Part shown: piece after piece, positions 25,454-35,094 of the stretch | Numbering within the stretch: the stretch's first letter is position 1 | Layout of the letters: each line of letters opens with the position of its first letter | DNA from: Micromonospora zamorensis | Lineage (GTDB): Bacteria; Actinomycetota; Actinomycetes; Mycobacteriales; Micromonosporaceae | DNA: 64,000 nt | Assembly (NCBI RefSeq): GCF_900090275.1 | Contig: NZ_LT607755.1 | Coordinates: 6,696,001-6,760,000, forward strand | Reading direction: 5' to 3' | Notes under the pieces: model-generated | What the model saw: the letters and a program-made list of their open reading frames with translations, nothing else | What the model was told of the DNA's origin: nothing | Database searches by the model: none | Made by a program: the position numbers and the translations under genes

Positions 25454-25481
25454 GGCCGCATCCCCAGCAGGGGGTGCGGCC
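25454..25481 (+). terminator. Rho-independent terminator of the bldG operon
   Basis: Twelve-bp stem with one G-U pair, arms 25454-25465 and 25470-25481, with loop AGCA, followed by TTCTT. It starts 17 nt past the stop codon. Confidence 0.85.
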
Positions 25482-25752
25482 TTCTTGCATGGACCGGGCC
25501 CTATATCAGATTTCGTTTCATAACACAGCGACGAAGATCATCGCGACACGGTGGCACCTGCGTGTGACCTCCGACACTGTGGAGGGCTACAGTACCCGGG
25601 TTGTCAGCAAGTGACCTATCCCGCAGCCAGCGGGTATGGGTGTTCATCGCTGGTCCGCTGGTGGGTTGGCGCGCGCTTGCGAGTCCGCAATCAGGCGTCG
25701 GTCAGTGCGTCTCCACTCACCGGCGCGAGTGTTCGGTAACAGGAGGACACAG
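25482..25752 (+). promoter_or_regulatory. hppA upstream region
   Basis: About 270 nt without a gene. A possible -10 hexamer TACAGT lies at 25588-25593, with TGTGAC about 19 nt further upstream. The leader ends in an excellent AGGAGG six bases before the hppA ATG. No riboswitch structure is recognised. Confidence 0.35.
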
Positions 25753-28113
25753 ATGTCCGAGACCTTGGCCGCCGACGGCGGCGGGCTTTCCCTTACCGGA
25801 AGCAATGTCACCTACGTCGTCATCGCCGCGGTAGTCGCGCTGGTGGCGCTCGGTTTCGCTGCCGCCCTGACAAAAACGGTGCTGGCCGCTGGTAAGGGCA
25901 CCGAGAAAATGCAGGAGATCTCGGGGGCGGTCCAGGAGGGCGCCTCGGCCTACCTGCTCCGGCAATTCCGCACCCTGGCGATCTTCGTCGTCGTCGCCGT
26001 CGTGCTGCTCTTCCTGCTGCCGGTGCACGACACCGATGGCAGTGAGCTGGCGGTGAAGATCGGCCGTTCGGCCTTCTTCGTGGTGGGCGCCCTGTTCAGC
26101 GCGTTCATCGGTGGCGCCGGCATGTGGCTGGCCACCCGCGCCAACCTGCGCGTGGCCGCCGCCGCGAGGGAGCGAGTAGGTGGCCGCGAGGCGGCCATGA
26201 AGATCGCTTTCCGGACCGGCGGCGTCGTCGGCTTCCTCACCGTCGGCCTCGGCCTCTTCGGTGCCGCGCTGGTCGTCCTCGTCTACCGGGGTGACGCGCC
26301 GACCGTGCTGGAGGGCTTCGGCTTCGGTGCCGCGCTGCTCGCGATGTTCATGCGGGTCGGCGGCGGCATCTTCACCAAGGCCGCCGACGTCGGTGCCGAC
26401 CTGGTCGGCAAGGTCGAGCAGGGCATCCCCGAGGATGACCCACGCAACGCCGCCACCATCGCCGACAACGTGGGCGACAACGTCGGTGACTGCGCCGGCA
26501 TGGCCGCCGACCTGTTCGAGTCGTACGCGGTGACGCTGGTCGCCGCACTGATCCTCGGCCGCGCCGCGTTCGGCGAGGAGGGCCTGGTCTTCCCGCTGAT
26601 CATCTCCACCATCGGCGTGCTGGTCGCGATCTTCGGAGTCTTCATCACCCGGCTGCGAGCCTCCGACCGCAACGCCCTGACCGCGATCAACCGAGCCTTC
26701 TACATCTCGGCGGTGCTCTCCGCGGTGCTGGTGGCGATCGCCGCCTTCGCGTACCTCCCGGCGACTTTCGGCGAGTTCGACGGTGGCCTCACCGAGGCCA
26801 CCGGCAACCCGCGGTTCGTGGCCATCGGCGCGGTCGTGATCGGTATCGTGCTGGCCGCCGCGATCCAGGCGCTGACCGGCTACTTCACCGAGACCAACCG
26901 GCGACCGGTGCAGGACATCGGCAAGAGCTCGCAGACCGGTGCGGCCACCGTCATCCTGGCCGGCATCAGCATCGGCCTGGAGTCGGCCGTCTACTCGGCG
27001 CTGCTGATCGGCGCCGGTGTCTTCGGCGCGTTCCTGCTCGGCGGCAGCTCCATCACGCTGTCGCTGTTCGCGGTGGCACTGGCCGGCACCGGCCTGCTCA
27101 CCACTGTCGGTGTGATCGTCGCGATGGACACCTTCGGGCCGATCTCCGACAACGCCCAGGGCATCGCCGAGATGTCCGGCGACATCGACGAGCACGGCGC
27201 CAAGACGCTCACCGAGTTGGACGCGGTCGGCAACACCACCAAGGCGATCACCAAGGGCATCGCGATCGCCACGGCGGTGCTCGCCGCGACCGCGCTGTTC
27301 GGCTCTTACACCGACTCGCTCACCAGCGCGTACGCGACGGCTGGCGTGAACGACGTCGGCAACGAGATCCTCAACGCGCTGAACGTGGCGAACCCGCGCA
27401 ACCTGGTCGGCCTGATCATCGGGGCGGCGGTGGTCTTCCTCTTCTCCGGGCTGGCCATCAACGCGGTGTCCCGCTCGGCTGGCGCCGTGGTCATGGAGGT
27501 CCGCCGGCAGTTCCGTGAACTGCCCGGCATCATGGACGGCACCCAGCGCCCGGAGTACGGCAAGGTCGTCGACATCTGCACCCGGGACGCGCAGCGTGAG
27601 CTGCTCACCCCCGGCCTGCTCGCCATCCTGGCGCCGATCGCGGTCGGCTTCGGCCTCGGGCCCGGCGCGCTCGCGGCGTACCTGGCCGGTGCGATCGGTG
27701 CCGGCACCCTGATGGCGGTGTTCCTGTCCAACTCCGGTGGGGCCTGGGACAACGCCAAGAAGCTGGTCGAGGACGGCGCGTACGGCGGCAAGGGCTCCGA
27801 GTCGCACGCCGCGACGGTCATCGGCGACACCGTCGGTGACCCGTTCAAGGACACCGCCGGTCCGGCGATCAACCCGCTGATCAAGGTGATGAACCTGGTC
27901 TCGCTGCTGATCGCTCCCGCCGTGGTGGCGTGGAGCGTCGGCGATGAGCGCAACGTCGGCCTGCGGGTCGGCATCGCCCTGGTCGCGACGCTGATCATCG
28001 TGGCGTCGGTGGTGTTCAGCAAGCGCAAGGGCATCGCGATGTCCGACTCCGACGCCGACGGCAACACCGGCGCCGGCAGCACCGACCACCGCCCGGAGAC
28101 GGTCAACGCCTGA
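25753..28113 (+). CDS. hppA: Membrane-bound proton-translocating pyrophosphatase, K+-independent type
   Basis: 786 aa and about 16 membrane helices. It hydrolyses pyrophosphate to pump ions outward. The PPi/Mg site DVGADLVGKVE begins at Asp212, followed by DNVGDNVGDCAGMAADLFE. The final signature GDTVGDPFKDTAGPAINPLIK is intact. In GNTTKA the Lys is residue 497; family knowledge ties Lys here to K+-independent H+-PPases, whereas Ala marks K+-dependent ones. The start ATG 25753 has AGGAGG at ideal spacing. It is monocistronic, with a strong terminator 15 nt downstream. Confidence 0.97.
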   Translation: MSETLAADGGGLSLTGSNVTYVVIAAVVALVALGFAAALTKTVLAAGKGTEKMQEISGAVQEGASAYLLRQFRTLAIFVVVAVVLLFLLPVHDTDGSELAVKIGRSAFFVVGALFSAFIGGAGMWLATRANLRVAAAARERVGGREAAMKIAFRTGGVVGFLTVGLGLFGAALVVLVYRGDAPTVLEGFGFGAALLAMFMRVGGGIFTKAADVGADLVGKVEQGIPEDDPRNAATIADNVGDNVGDCAGMAADLFESYAVTLVAALILGRAAFGEEGLVFPLIISTIGVLVAIFGVFITRLRASDRNALTAINRAFYISAVLSAVLVAIAAFAYLPATFGEFDGGLTEATGNPRFVAIGAVVIGIVLAAAIQALTGYFTETNRRPVQDIGKSSQTGAATVILAGISIGLESAVYSALLIGAGVFGAFLLGGSSITLSLFAVALAGTGLLTTVGVIVAMDTFGPISDNAQGIAEMSGDIDEHGAKTLTELDAVGNTTKAITKGIAIATAVLAATALFGSYTDSLTSAYATAGVNDVGNEILNALNVANPRNLVGLIIGAAVVFLFSGLAINAVSRSAGAVVMEVRRQFRELPGIMDGTQRPEYGKVVDICTRDAQRELLTPGLLAILAPIAVGFGLGPGALAAYLAGAIGAGTLMAVFLSNSGGAWDNAKKLVEDGAYGGKGSESHAATVIGDTVGDPFKDTAGPAINPLIKVMNLVSLLIAPAVVAWSVGDERNVGLRVGIALVATLIIVASVVFSKRKGIAMSDSDADGNTGAGSTDHRPETVNA

Positions 28114-28128
28114 CCCGTCAACGGCCCA

Positions 28129-28164
28129 GGGTCCCCGGTCGACGTCCGCGTCGGCCGGGGACCC
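28129..28164 (+). terminator. hppA terminator hairpin
   Basis: Sixteen-bp stem with one G-T mismatch, arms 28129-28144 and 28149-28164, with loop TCCG. Confidence 0.75.
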
Positions 28165-28215
28165 CGGCCGTCCGGACCGGTGCCACACCTGGCCAAAGGC
28201 CGTACGCTGCAACGC

Positions 28216-28758
28216 ATGCGTACGTGCCGGGCGTCTGCCGCCGGAAAGCTCACGGTGGTCCTGGCCACGATCGTCGTCGTGCTCGCCGGTTGCGGCGGGG
28301 GTCCCAGCCCGCGGGCCTGGGCGGCCTCGGTCTGCGGCGCGCTCACCCCGTGGCGTTCCGAGATCAGCAAGTTGACCAGCAGCACCGACGAGCAGATGAC
28401 CGCGCAGACCACGCCGGCGCAGGCCAAGGAGAACCTGGTGCGGCTCTTCGGTGGGGCCGAGAAGGCCAGCGAGACCGCCCGCCGCAAGGTGGAGCAGGCG
28501 GGCGTCCCGGAGACCGACAACGGCGAGGCGATCTCCGCCGGTTTCCGTAGCTCACTGGGGAAGATGCGGGACGCCTACGGCCGCGCCCGGGACACCATCG
28601 ACGGGTTGGGCACCGGCGAGCCGACCGCCTTTTACGACGGCGTGCGGGCCGCGGTGGAGACCCTCAACAAGGAGTACGACGCCAGCGCGCTGGACACCAG
28701 CAAGCTCAACTCCGAGGAGTTGAAACAAGCCTTCGACGAGGTGCCGGAGTGTCGCTGA
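28216..28758 (+). CDS. Putative lipoprotein
   Basis: 180 aa from ATG 28216. A basic n-region and the hydrophobic LTVVLATIVVVLAGCGGG end in lipobox LAGC, so it is predicted to be anchored on the outer face of the membrane. The mature part is helical and charged (about 150 residues) with two more Cys (SVCGAL and the C-terminal ECR), possibly a disulfide. Similar small lipoproteins precede topA in actinobacteria, but no function is known. The last 10 nt overlap the next gene. Confidence 0.75.
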   Translation: MRTCRASAAGKLTVVLATIVVVLAGCGGGPSPRAWAASVCGALTPWRSEISKLTSSTDEQMTAQTTPAQAKENLVRLFGGAEKASETARRKVEQAGVPETDNGEAISAGFRSSLGKMRDAYGRARDTIDGLGTGEPTAFYDGVRAAVETLNKEYDASALDTSKLNSEELKQAFDEVPECR

Positions 28759-29480
28759 GCGGGCTCGGTGACACCGGGAAGGCAGAGCCGCCCCCGGCGC
28801 TGTTTCCCGCGCCCGAGTCGGACGCGCCCGCACCCGCGCGGCGGCGCGGCGGCCAGCCCCAGAATGGTCCACCCCGCAACGGCTCAGCTCAGGGTGACGA
28901 CGCGGGGCGACAACTTGTCTTCTTCGGCGCGGAGGCGGCCGAGCCGACGGTCGCCGACCTGGCCGGGTTGCTCGCCGGACCGGGCGAGGTGGTCCGGATG
29001 GGGGGCACCGCCCGTCTCTCGGTGCAGGTGGACGCCGCGTGGCGGGTGCACGTGCTCGTCGCCGAACTGGCGGCGCGCGGGCTCGCGGCGAGCTGGGAGC
29101 CGACCGAGGGCGAGCGACACGCCGTCCGTACGTCGTACACCCGGGTGTTGAAACCGCTCGCGGCTGCGTGGCTGCACAGTTCGGCGAAACGCCCGCCAGC
29201 CACCTTTCATCTGACCGGCCGGCGGCTGCGGCTGTGGCTCGCCGCCGCCGGGACGCCGGAGCCTCCGGATGCCTGTCTGCTGCGGCTCGGCGCGAACGAC
29301 CAGGAGTGCTGGGAGCCGATCGGGGTGGCGCTCGCCGCTGCCGGGCTCGCCGGCACGCTCCTGAGCCCGAACGAGGGTGGCCCCGCCTACCGGATCACCG
29401 GCCGCCGCCGGCTCGCCCGGCTGGCCGAGCTGGTCGGCGAGCCCCCCAAAGCGGCACCGCCAGAAGCCTGGCCGTCCTAA
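28749..29480 (+). CDS. Conserved actinobacterial protein of unknown function
   Basis: 243 aa from GTG 28749, overlapping the lipoprotein gene by 10 nt. The first ~50 residues are Pro/Ala/Arg-rich and disordered. The rest is a compact alpha/beta domain ending in an HTH-like helix pair (RRLARLAELVG). It resembles uncharacterised proteins located just upstream of topA in actinobacteria. There is no signal peptide, catalytic motif or Cys pair to suggest chemistry. Confidence 0.7.
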   Translation: MSLSGLGDTGKAEPPPALFPAPESDAPAPARRRGGQPQNGPPRNGSAQGDDAGRQLVFFGAEAAEPTVADLAGLLAGPGEVVRMGGTARLSVQVDAAWRVHVLVAELAARGLAASWEPTEGERHAVRTSYTRVLKPLAAAWLHSSAKRPPATFHLTGRRLRLWLAAAGTPEPPDACLLRLGANDQECWEPIGVALAAAGLAGTLLSPNEGGPAYRITGRRRLARLAELVGEPPKAAPPEAWPS

Positions 29481-29943
29481 CCCCGCCCTGCCTCGATCTT
29501 GCCTCGCCCCCGCCCTGCCCCGTCGATCTTGGAGTTGTGGTGGTGGACGTACTTCTCGTCCGGGGTTAAAACGCCCACCACAAGTCCATGATCGACGGGG
29601 GGCGGGGCCGGGCGGGGCGTGCGCTTCCGGTGTCCGGTCCCGGACAGCTGGCGGGTTGATCCAGGCGGAAAACGGGCGGGTCGGACCTCCGCCGTCAGTC
29701 CGCCATCGTCACAGTGACCCGCTTCGAGCCCTACCCACGGTGTACGGTGGCGCCGTCCGGCAGTGCCGAACGCGGCGAGGCGGCGTCCACCGCCGCGTTG
29801 AAGCGGATTGCGGCCCGCGAAACCCGAAACGCGGGCGGCGCGTTACGTTGGACATCCGGACCGCCGGTGCGACGGCGGGGGTCGAAAGCGGTCGCTGTCC
29901 GGGCGCCGGGAGGCCACGAGCAGGAGTGAGGTCGGGGAGAGAC
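29481..29943. other. Intergenic region upstream of topA
   Basis: 463 nt containing one long palindrome (29518-29600) and then the probable topA promoter region. No credible coding frame: the frames open here continue from upstream noise and lack ribosome binding sites. Confidence 0.6.
29518..29600. repeat. Long imperfect palindrome
   Basis: Arms of about 26 bp with two mismatches, ending in CCCCGTCGATC (29518-29528) and its complement (29590-29600), with a central loop of about 30 nt. It could terminate the upstream gene. Confidence 0.75.
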
Positions 29944-32787
29944 GTGCCAAGCGAAGCTGGAACCACCCGTCTGGTCATCGTCGAGTCACCGGCGAAGGCC
30001 AAGACGATCTCGGGCTACCTTGGCCCGGGGTACGTCGTGGAGGCCAGCTTCGGTCACGTCCGCGACCTGCCGCGCAACGCCGCCGATGTGCCGGCCAAAT
30101 ACAAGAAGGAGCCCTGGGCCCGTCTCGGGGTGGACGTGGACAACGGCTTCCAGGCGCTCTACGTCGTCTCCGCCGACCGCAGGCAGCAGATCAGCAAGCT
30201 GGTGAAGCTGGCCAAGGAAGTCGACGAGATCTTCCTGGCGACGGATGAGGACCGCGAGGGCGAGGCGATCGCCTGGCACCTGGTCGAGACGCTCAAGCCC
30301 AAGGTCCCGGTCAAGCGGATGGTCTTCCACGAGATCACCAAGCCGGCGATCCAGGCGGCCGTGGCCAACCCCCGGGAGATCGACCGCGACCTGGTCGACG
30401 CCCAGGAGGCCCGGCGGATCCTCGACCGGCTGTACGGCTACGAGGTCTCCCCGGTGCTGTGGAAGAAGGTCATGCCGAGGCTCTCGGCCGGCCGGGTGCA
30501 GTCCGTGGCGACCCGCATCGTGGTCGAGCGGGAGCGGCAGCGGATGGCTTTCCGCACCGCCGAATACTGGGACATCCTGGCCACCCTCGCCGTGGCCAAC
30601 GCCGGCGAGGGGCCGCGCGCCTTCAACGCCACCCTGATCGCGTTGAACGGCGACCGGATCGCCACCGGTAAGGACTTCGAGCCGACCACCGGTCGGGTCC
30701 GGGCCGGCGCCGGGGTGGTCCACCTCGACGAGAGTGGTGCCCGGGGTCTCGCGGCCCGACTCGACGGACGGCCGTTCACCGTCACCCGGGTCGAGGAGAA
30801 GCCCTACCGTCGCCGCCCGTACGCGCCGTTCATCACCTCGACCCTCCAGCAGGAGGCGGCCCGCAAGCTGCGCCTGTCCTCGCAGCAGACGATGCGCACC
30901 GCGCAGCGGCTGTACGAGAACGGCTACATCACCTATATGCGTACCGACTCGGTGAACCTGTCGGAGACCGCCATCTCGGCGGCCCGCCGGCAGATCGTCG
31001 AGCTGTACGGCGAGCGCAGTGTGCCGCCGGAGCCGCGTCGCTACACCGGCAAGGTGAAGAACGCGCAGGAGGCACACGAGGCGATCCGCCCGGCGGGGGA
31101 CAACTTCCGCACCCCGGGTGAGGTGGCCAAGGAGCTGTCGACCGAGGAGTTCAAGCTCTACGAGCTGATCTGGCGGCGGACGATCGCCTCGCAGATGACC
31201 GACGCGGTCGGCTCCAGCGTCTCGGTGCGGATCCGGGCGGTCTCCACCTCCCAGGAGGAAGCCGACTTCGGCGCGACCGGCAAGACGATCACGGACCCGG
31301 GCTTCCTGCGCGCGTACGTCGAGTCCAGCGACGACGAGAACGCCGAGGCCGAGGACGCCGAGCGCCGGCTGCCGACCCTGGTCAAGGACCAGCCGCTGAC
31401 CGCCGACGAGCTGGCCGCGCAGGGCCACCACACCCAGCCGCCGTCGCGCTACACCGAAGCGTCGCTGGTCAAGGCCCTGGAAGAGCTGGGCATCGGCCGC
31501 CCGTCGACCTACGCGTCGATCATGCAGACGATCCAGGACCGGGGGTACGTCACCAAGCGCGGCCAGGCGATGATCCCGACCTTCCTGGCCTTCGCGGTGA
31601 TCGGGCTGATGGAGCGGCACTACCCCCGCCTCATCGACTACGACTTCACCGCCACCATGGAAAACGAGCTGGACGAGATCGCCGGCGGTGACCACGCCGC
31701 TGTCGACTTCCTCACCGCGTTCTACTTCGGCAGCTCCAACGGTGCCGGCGACCAGGACATCGCCCGCTCCGGTGGGCTCAAGAAGCTGGTCACCGAGAAC
31801 CTCAGCGACATCGACGCCCGCAGCGTCAACTCCATCCCGCTCTTCACCGACGACGACGGCCGCGAGGTCGTGGTGCGCGTCGGCCGGTACGGGCCGTACC
31901 TGCAACGGGAACTGCCCGGCGGTGAGCAGCCGGCACCGGCTGCCGAGGGCGAGGAGGGCGGCTCCCAGGGTGACCGGGCGCCGATCCCCGAGGGCCTGGC
32001 CCCGGACGAGCTGACGCCGGAGAAGGTGCACGAGCTGTTCCTCGGCGGCAGCGGGGAGCGCAAGCTCGGCGACGACCCGGCGACCGGCGAGCCGATCGTG
32101 CTCAAGTCCGGCCGGTTCGGCCCGTACGTGTCCAGCGGTGAGCGGAAGTCGTCGCTCCTGCGGACGCAGACGCCGGACTCGCTGACCCTGGAGGAGGCGC
32201 TCAAGCTGCTCAGCCTTCCCCGGCTGATCGGTGTCGCGCCGGACGGCGTCGAGGTCTTCGCCAACAACGGCCGCTACGGCCCGTACGTCAAGCAGGGCGA
32301 GGAGTTCCGTTCGCTGGACTCCGAGGACAAGATGTTCACCGTCACGCTGGACGAGGCGCTGGCTCTGCTGGCCGCCCCGAAGGCACGTGGACGGCGGGCG
32401 GCGGCACCGCCACTGCGCGAGATGGGCGTGGACCCGGCGACCGAGAAGCCGATGGTGATCAAGGACGGTCGGTTCGGCCCGTACGTCACCGACGGGGAGT
32501 TCAACGCGTCGCTGCGGCGCGGGCAGACTCCCGAGGCGCTGACCATCGAGGAAGCATCCGAGATGCTGGCCGAGAAGCGGGCGAAGGGCCCGGCGCCGAA
32601 GAAGAAGGCGGCGGCGAAGAAGGCCCCCGCCAAGAAGGCCACGGCGACGAAGAAGACGGCCGCTGCCAGCAAGTCCACGGCCGCGAAGAAGACCACGACG
32701 GCCAAGGCGACGACCACCAAGGCGGCGGCCAAGAAGGCCCCGGCGAAGAAGGCCGCCCCGCGCAAGGCGGCCACCAGCACGGAGTGA
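29944..32787 (+). CDS. topA: DNA topoisomerase I
   Basis: About 947 aa from GTG 29944 (GGGGAGA upstream); type IA topoisomerase that relaxes negative supercoils. The TOPRIM domain opens with LVIVESPAKAKTI and has DEDREGEAIAWH. Catalytic Tyr331 lies in ITYMRTDSVNLS. Four C-terminal repeats centre on GRYGPYL, GRFGPYVSSGE, GRYGPYVKQGE and GRFGPYVTDGE; there are no zinc-finger cysteines, as is typical for actinobacteria. The last ~65 residues are a Lys/Ala-rich tail of KKAPAKKA-type repeats that in mycobacteria aids DNA binding and processivity. A palindrome follows. Confidence 0.97.
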   Translation: MPSEAGTTRLVIVESPAKAKTISGYLGPGYVVEASFGHVRDLPRNAADVPAKYKKEPWARLGVDVDNGFQALYVVSADRRQQISKLVKLAKEVDEIFLATDEDREGEAIAWHLVETLKPKVPVKRMVFHEITKPAIQAAVANPREIDRDLVDAQEARRILDRLYGYEVSPVLWKKVMPRLSAGRVQSVATRIVVERERQRMAFRTAEYWDILATLAVANAGEGPRAFNATLIALNGDRIATGKDFEPTTGRVRAGAGVVHLDESGARGLAARLDGRPFTVTRVEEKPYRRRPYAPFITSTLQQEAARKLRLSSQQTMRTAQRLYENGYITYMRTDSVNLSETAISAARRQIVELYGERSVPPEPRRYTGKVKNAQEAHEAIRPAGDNFRTPGEVAKELSTEEFKLYELIWRRTIASQMTDAVGSSVSVRIRAVSTSQEEADFGATGKTITDPGFLRAYVESSDDENAEAEDAERRLPTLVKDQPLTADELAAQGHHTQPPSRYTEASLVKALEELGIGRPSTYASIMQTIQDRGYVTKRGQAMIPTFLAFAVIGLMERHYPRLIDYDFTATMENELDEIAGGDHAAVDFLTAFYFGSSNGAGDQDIARSGGLKKLVTENLSDIDARSVNSIPLFTDDDGREVVVRVGRYGPYLQRELPGGEQPAPAAEGEEGGSQGDRAPIPEGLAPDELTPEKVHELFLGGSGERKLGDDPATGEPIVLKSGRFGPYVSSGERKSSLLRTQTPDSLTLEEALKLLSLPRLIGVAPDGVEVFANNGRYGPYVKQGEEFRSLDSEDKMFTVTLDEALALLAAPKARGRRAAAPPLREMGVDPATEKPMVIKDGRFGPYVTDGEFNASLRRGQTPEALTIEEASEMLAEKRAKGPAPKKKAAAKKAPAKKATATKKTAAASKSTAAKKTTTAKATTTKAAAKKAPAKKAAPRKAATSTE

Positions 32788-32819
32788 CCCCGCGCCAAGT
32801 CCGCTCACACCCGACCGAA

Positions 32820-32894
32820 GATCCACTCGCTTCCCGGGAAATCGGGGTATCCGAAGCATGCTGATACCCCGACTTCCGGGAAGCCGAGTCGATC
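32820..32894. repeat. Long palindrome between topA and the lactone oxidase
   Basis: Arms of about 30 bp with few mismatches, outer ends GATC (32820-32823 and 32891-32894), with the inner stem around CGGGGTAT/ATACCCCG. The 11-nt loop contains AGCATGCT. It lies between convergent genes and could act as a bidirectional terminator. Confidence 0.75.
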
Positions 32895-32913
32895 AAACGC
32901 ACCCGGCCGGCCG

Positions 32914-34230
32914 TCAGACTCCGAGGACGTGGGTCAGGTGCGGGTTGGTGAAGACCCGGTGCGGGTCCAGCCGGTCGCGGACGGCCTGGAAATCCGCGAA
33001 GCGGGGGTACGCGTCGGCCAGCGAGGCGGCGTCGCGGTAGTGCAGCTTGCCCCAGTGCGGACGACCGCCCAGCTCGGCGGCCACCTTCTCGAAGGCCTGG
33101 AAGTACGGCTCGTACGGCATGCCGACGTACTGGTGCACGGCGATGTAGGCGTTGTCCCGCCCGTAGCCGTGGGAGAGCCAGATGTCGTCGGCGGCGGTGA
33201 ATCGCACCTCCACCGGGAAGAGCACCTTGAACGGCAGCCCGTCCACGATCCGCCGGAGGGCGGCGAGCGCCTCGGGCAGTGCCTCGCGGGGCAGGCTGTA
33301 TTCCATCTCCACGAAGCGGACCCGGCGCGGGGTGCAGAACACCCGGTCGGAGCGGCCGGTGTAGTGGCGTTCGGTCAGGGCGCGGGCGGAGACCGCGCTG
33401 ATTCCCGGTGCCAGCGCGGGCACGGCCCGGCCGAGTCGGCAGGCGCCCGCGAAGACGGTGTTGGACAGGAAGTCGTCGTCCAACCAGCCGCGCCAGCGGG
33501 GCAGTGGCCGGTCGTTGGCGGGGACCCGGTTGTTGGTCTTGACCTGCACCCGGGAGGTGTAGGGGAACCAGTAGAACTCGACGTGGTCGTGCCCGCCGAT
33601 CAGGGTGGGCAGGTCGCCGAGCACGTCGGCCATCTCGGCCGGGCGTTCGTGGGCGTGCAGGACGAAGGCGTCCACGCAGCGCAGGGTGACCTCGACCAGG
33701 ACGCCGAGCGCGCCGAGTGACACCCGTGCGGCGGCGAGGACGTCGGGGTTCTCGTCGGCGGAGCAGCGCAGCACCTCGCCGGTGCCGGTGACCAGGGTGA
33801 TCGCCTCGACGAAGGTGGACAGGCACCCGTAGCCGGCGCCGGTGCCGTGGGTGCCCGTGGAGATCGCCCCGGCGACGGTCTGGGCGTCGATGTCCCCGAG
33901 GTTGGGCAGCGCGAGGCCGTGCCGGGCGAGCAGGCCGTTGAGCGCGTGCAGAGTCATTCCGGCCGGTACGGTGACCAGTCGGTGGGCGACGTCGACGCTG
34001 ACGGTGCTGTCCAGCTCGGACAGTTCCATCCGTCGGTCGTCGGCGAGCGCGACCGCGGTGAACGAGTGACCGCTGCCGGTGACCCGGATCCGACCGCCGT
34101 CGGCCGCGACCGATCGGACAGCTTCCGCGACCTCGGTCGGCGAGCCTGGGCGCAGGATGGCGGTGGCGCTGCCACGCTGGTTGCCGGCCCAGTTGGACCA
34201 TTTGGCGGTGAGCGATGCGGTGCCTACCAT
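32914..34230 (-). CDS. FAD-dependent sugar-lactone oxidase (D-arabinono-1,4-lactone oxidase family)
   Basis: 438 aa from ATG 34230 (GAGGAG six bases upstream). The N-terminal PCMH-type FAD domain contains RVTGSGHSF, whose His55 is the residue that binds FAD covalently in ALO/alditol oxidases. The C-terminal ALO domain ends with RPHWGKLHYRD, the conserved HWGK motif. It should oxidise an aldonolactone or polyol. The convergently arranged PLP enzyme and the divergent TetR gene suggest one locally regulated catabolic module. Substrate uncertain. Confidence 0.9.
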   Translation of the reverse strand: MVGTASLTAKWSNWAGNQRGSATAILRPGSPTEVAEAVRSVAADGGRIRVTGSGHSFTAVALADDRRMELSELDSTVSVDVAHRLVTVPAGMTLHALNGLLARHGLALPNLGDIDAQTVAGAISTGTHGTGAGYGCLSTFVEAITLVTGTGEVLRCSADENPDVLAAARVSLGALGVLVEVTLRCVDAFVLHAHERPAEMADVLGDLPTLIGGHDHVEFYWFPYTSRVQVKTNNRVPANDRPLPRWRGWLDDDFLSNTVFAGACRLGRAVPALAPGISAVSARALTERHYTGRSDRVFCTPRRVRFVEMEYSLPREALPEALAALRRIVDGLPFKVLFPVEVRFTAADDIWLSHGYGRDNAYIAVHQYVGMPYEPYFQAFEKVAAELGGRPHWGKLHYRDAASLADAYPRFADFQAVRDRLDPHRVFTNPHLTHVLGV

Positions 34231-34249
34231 GCGCGCTCCTCATTCATGA

Positions 34250-34268
34250 ATATGAACTGACTTCATAT
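34250..34268. promoter_or_regulatory. Candidate TetR operator between divergent genes
   Basis: ATATGAACTGACTTCATAT is a perfect inverted repeat with 7-bp arms and a 5-bp spacer. It lies 20-38 bp upstream of the lactone oxidase start and upstream of the divergent TetR gene. It is unusually AT-rich for this genome. Confidence 0.6.
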
Positions 34269-34378
34269 CAGGAACGTTCTAGCTGGTAAATACCGCAATT
34301 GCGATCCGCTCGTTGTACCGGTAGTCACGGACTCGTGACGTGGAGATATGTTCATCCGTCGAAGGGGGGTGGCGCCGA

Positions 34379-35062
34379 GTGTCCACACCAGCCGCCACGA
34401 CCGGGCCGCTGCGCCGCGTACCGGTGCAGGGTCGAAGTGTCGCGCGGGTACAGCGCATGTTGGATGCCTGCGCCGAACTCGTCGACGAGGTGGGGTACGA
34501 GGGGCTGACCACGACCCTGCTCGCCGAACGAGCCGAAGTGGCGATCGGGTCGGTTTACCAGTTCTTTCCGGACAAACGGGCGATCGTGCAGGCGTTGACC
34601 CTGCGCACCATGGAGTCCTACCTCCAGCGCCTCGACGAGCGGTTCGCCTCGGACGAGATGACCCACTGGTGGGACGGCGTCGACGCGGGCATCGACGAGT
34701 ACATCTCGATGCACCGCACCGTGCCCGGCTTCCGTACCCTGCACTTCGGCGACGTGGTCGACCTGCACCTGCTCGACGAGCAGCGGGACAACAACGGCGT
34801 GATCGCCGACCAGTTGGCCCGGGTGCTCACCGAACGTTTCGGGCTCACCGACGTACCGAAGCTGCGCTTCGTCCTGGAGATCGCGGTCGAGGCCGCGGAC
34901 GCGCTGATCAAGCTCGCGTTCCGGCGCAGGTCCGACGGCGACGAGCGGGTGCTGCTCGAGGCGAAGGCCCTGATCCGGGAGTACCTGCATCGCCAGGTCG
35001 ACGGCCCGGACAGCGGTCGGGTCGCCGCCGAGCAACCAGTCGAGGTGGCTCAGCCCGCCTGA
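34379..35062 (+). CDS. TetR family transcriptional regulator
   Basis: About 227 aa from GTG 34379. The HTH covers roughly residues 20-65 (ARVQRMLDACAELVDEVGYEGLTTTLLAERAEVAIGSVYQFFPDK in outline), with the hallmark Y-x-F-F-x-x-K turn. The C-terminal ligand domain is helical. It is divergent from the lactone oxidase, with a perfect inverted repeat between them. It probably represses the oxidase and itself. An alternative upstream ATG at 34340 lacks a good ribosome binding site. Confidence 0.9.
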   Translation: MSTPAATTGPLRRVPVQGRSVARVQRMLDACAELVDEVGYEGLTTTLLAERAEVAIGSVYQFFPDKRAIVQALTLRTMESYLQRLDERFASDEMTHWWDGVDAGIDEYISMHRTVPGFRTLHFGDVVDLHLLDEQRDNNGVIADQLARVLTERFGLTDVPKLRFVLEIAVEAADALIKLAFRRRSDGDERVLLEAKALIREYLHRQVDGPDSGRVAAEQPVEVAQPA

Positions 35063-35094
35063 CTCGTGTCGGCCGGCCCGGGGCGGGCGGCGGG

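Noticed and set aside
25717..28212. Minus-strand open frame opposite hppA
   Set aside because: Asp/Gln/Gly/Arg-rich antisense translation of a membrane protein gene.
29986..32859. Minus-strand open frame opposite topA
   Set aside because: Antisense shadow; topA is unmistakable on the plus strand.
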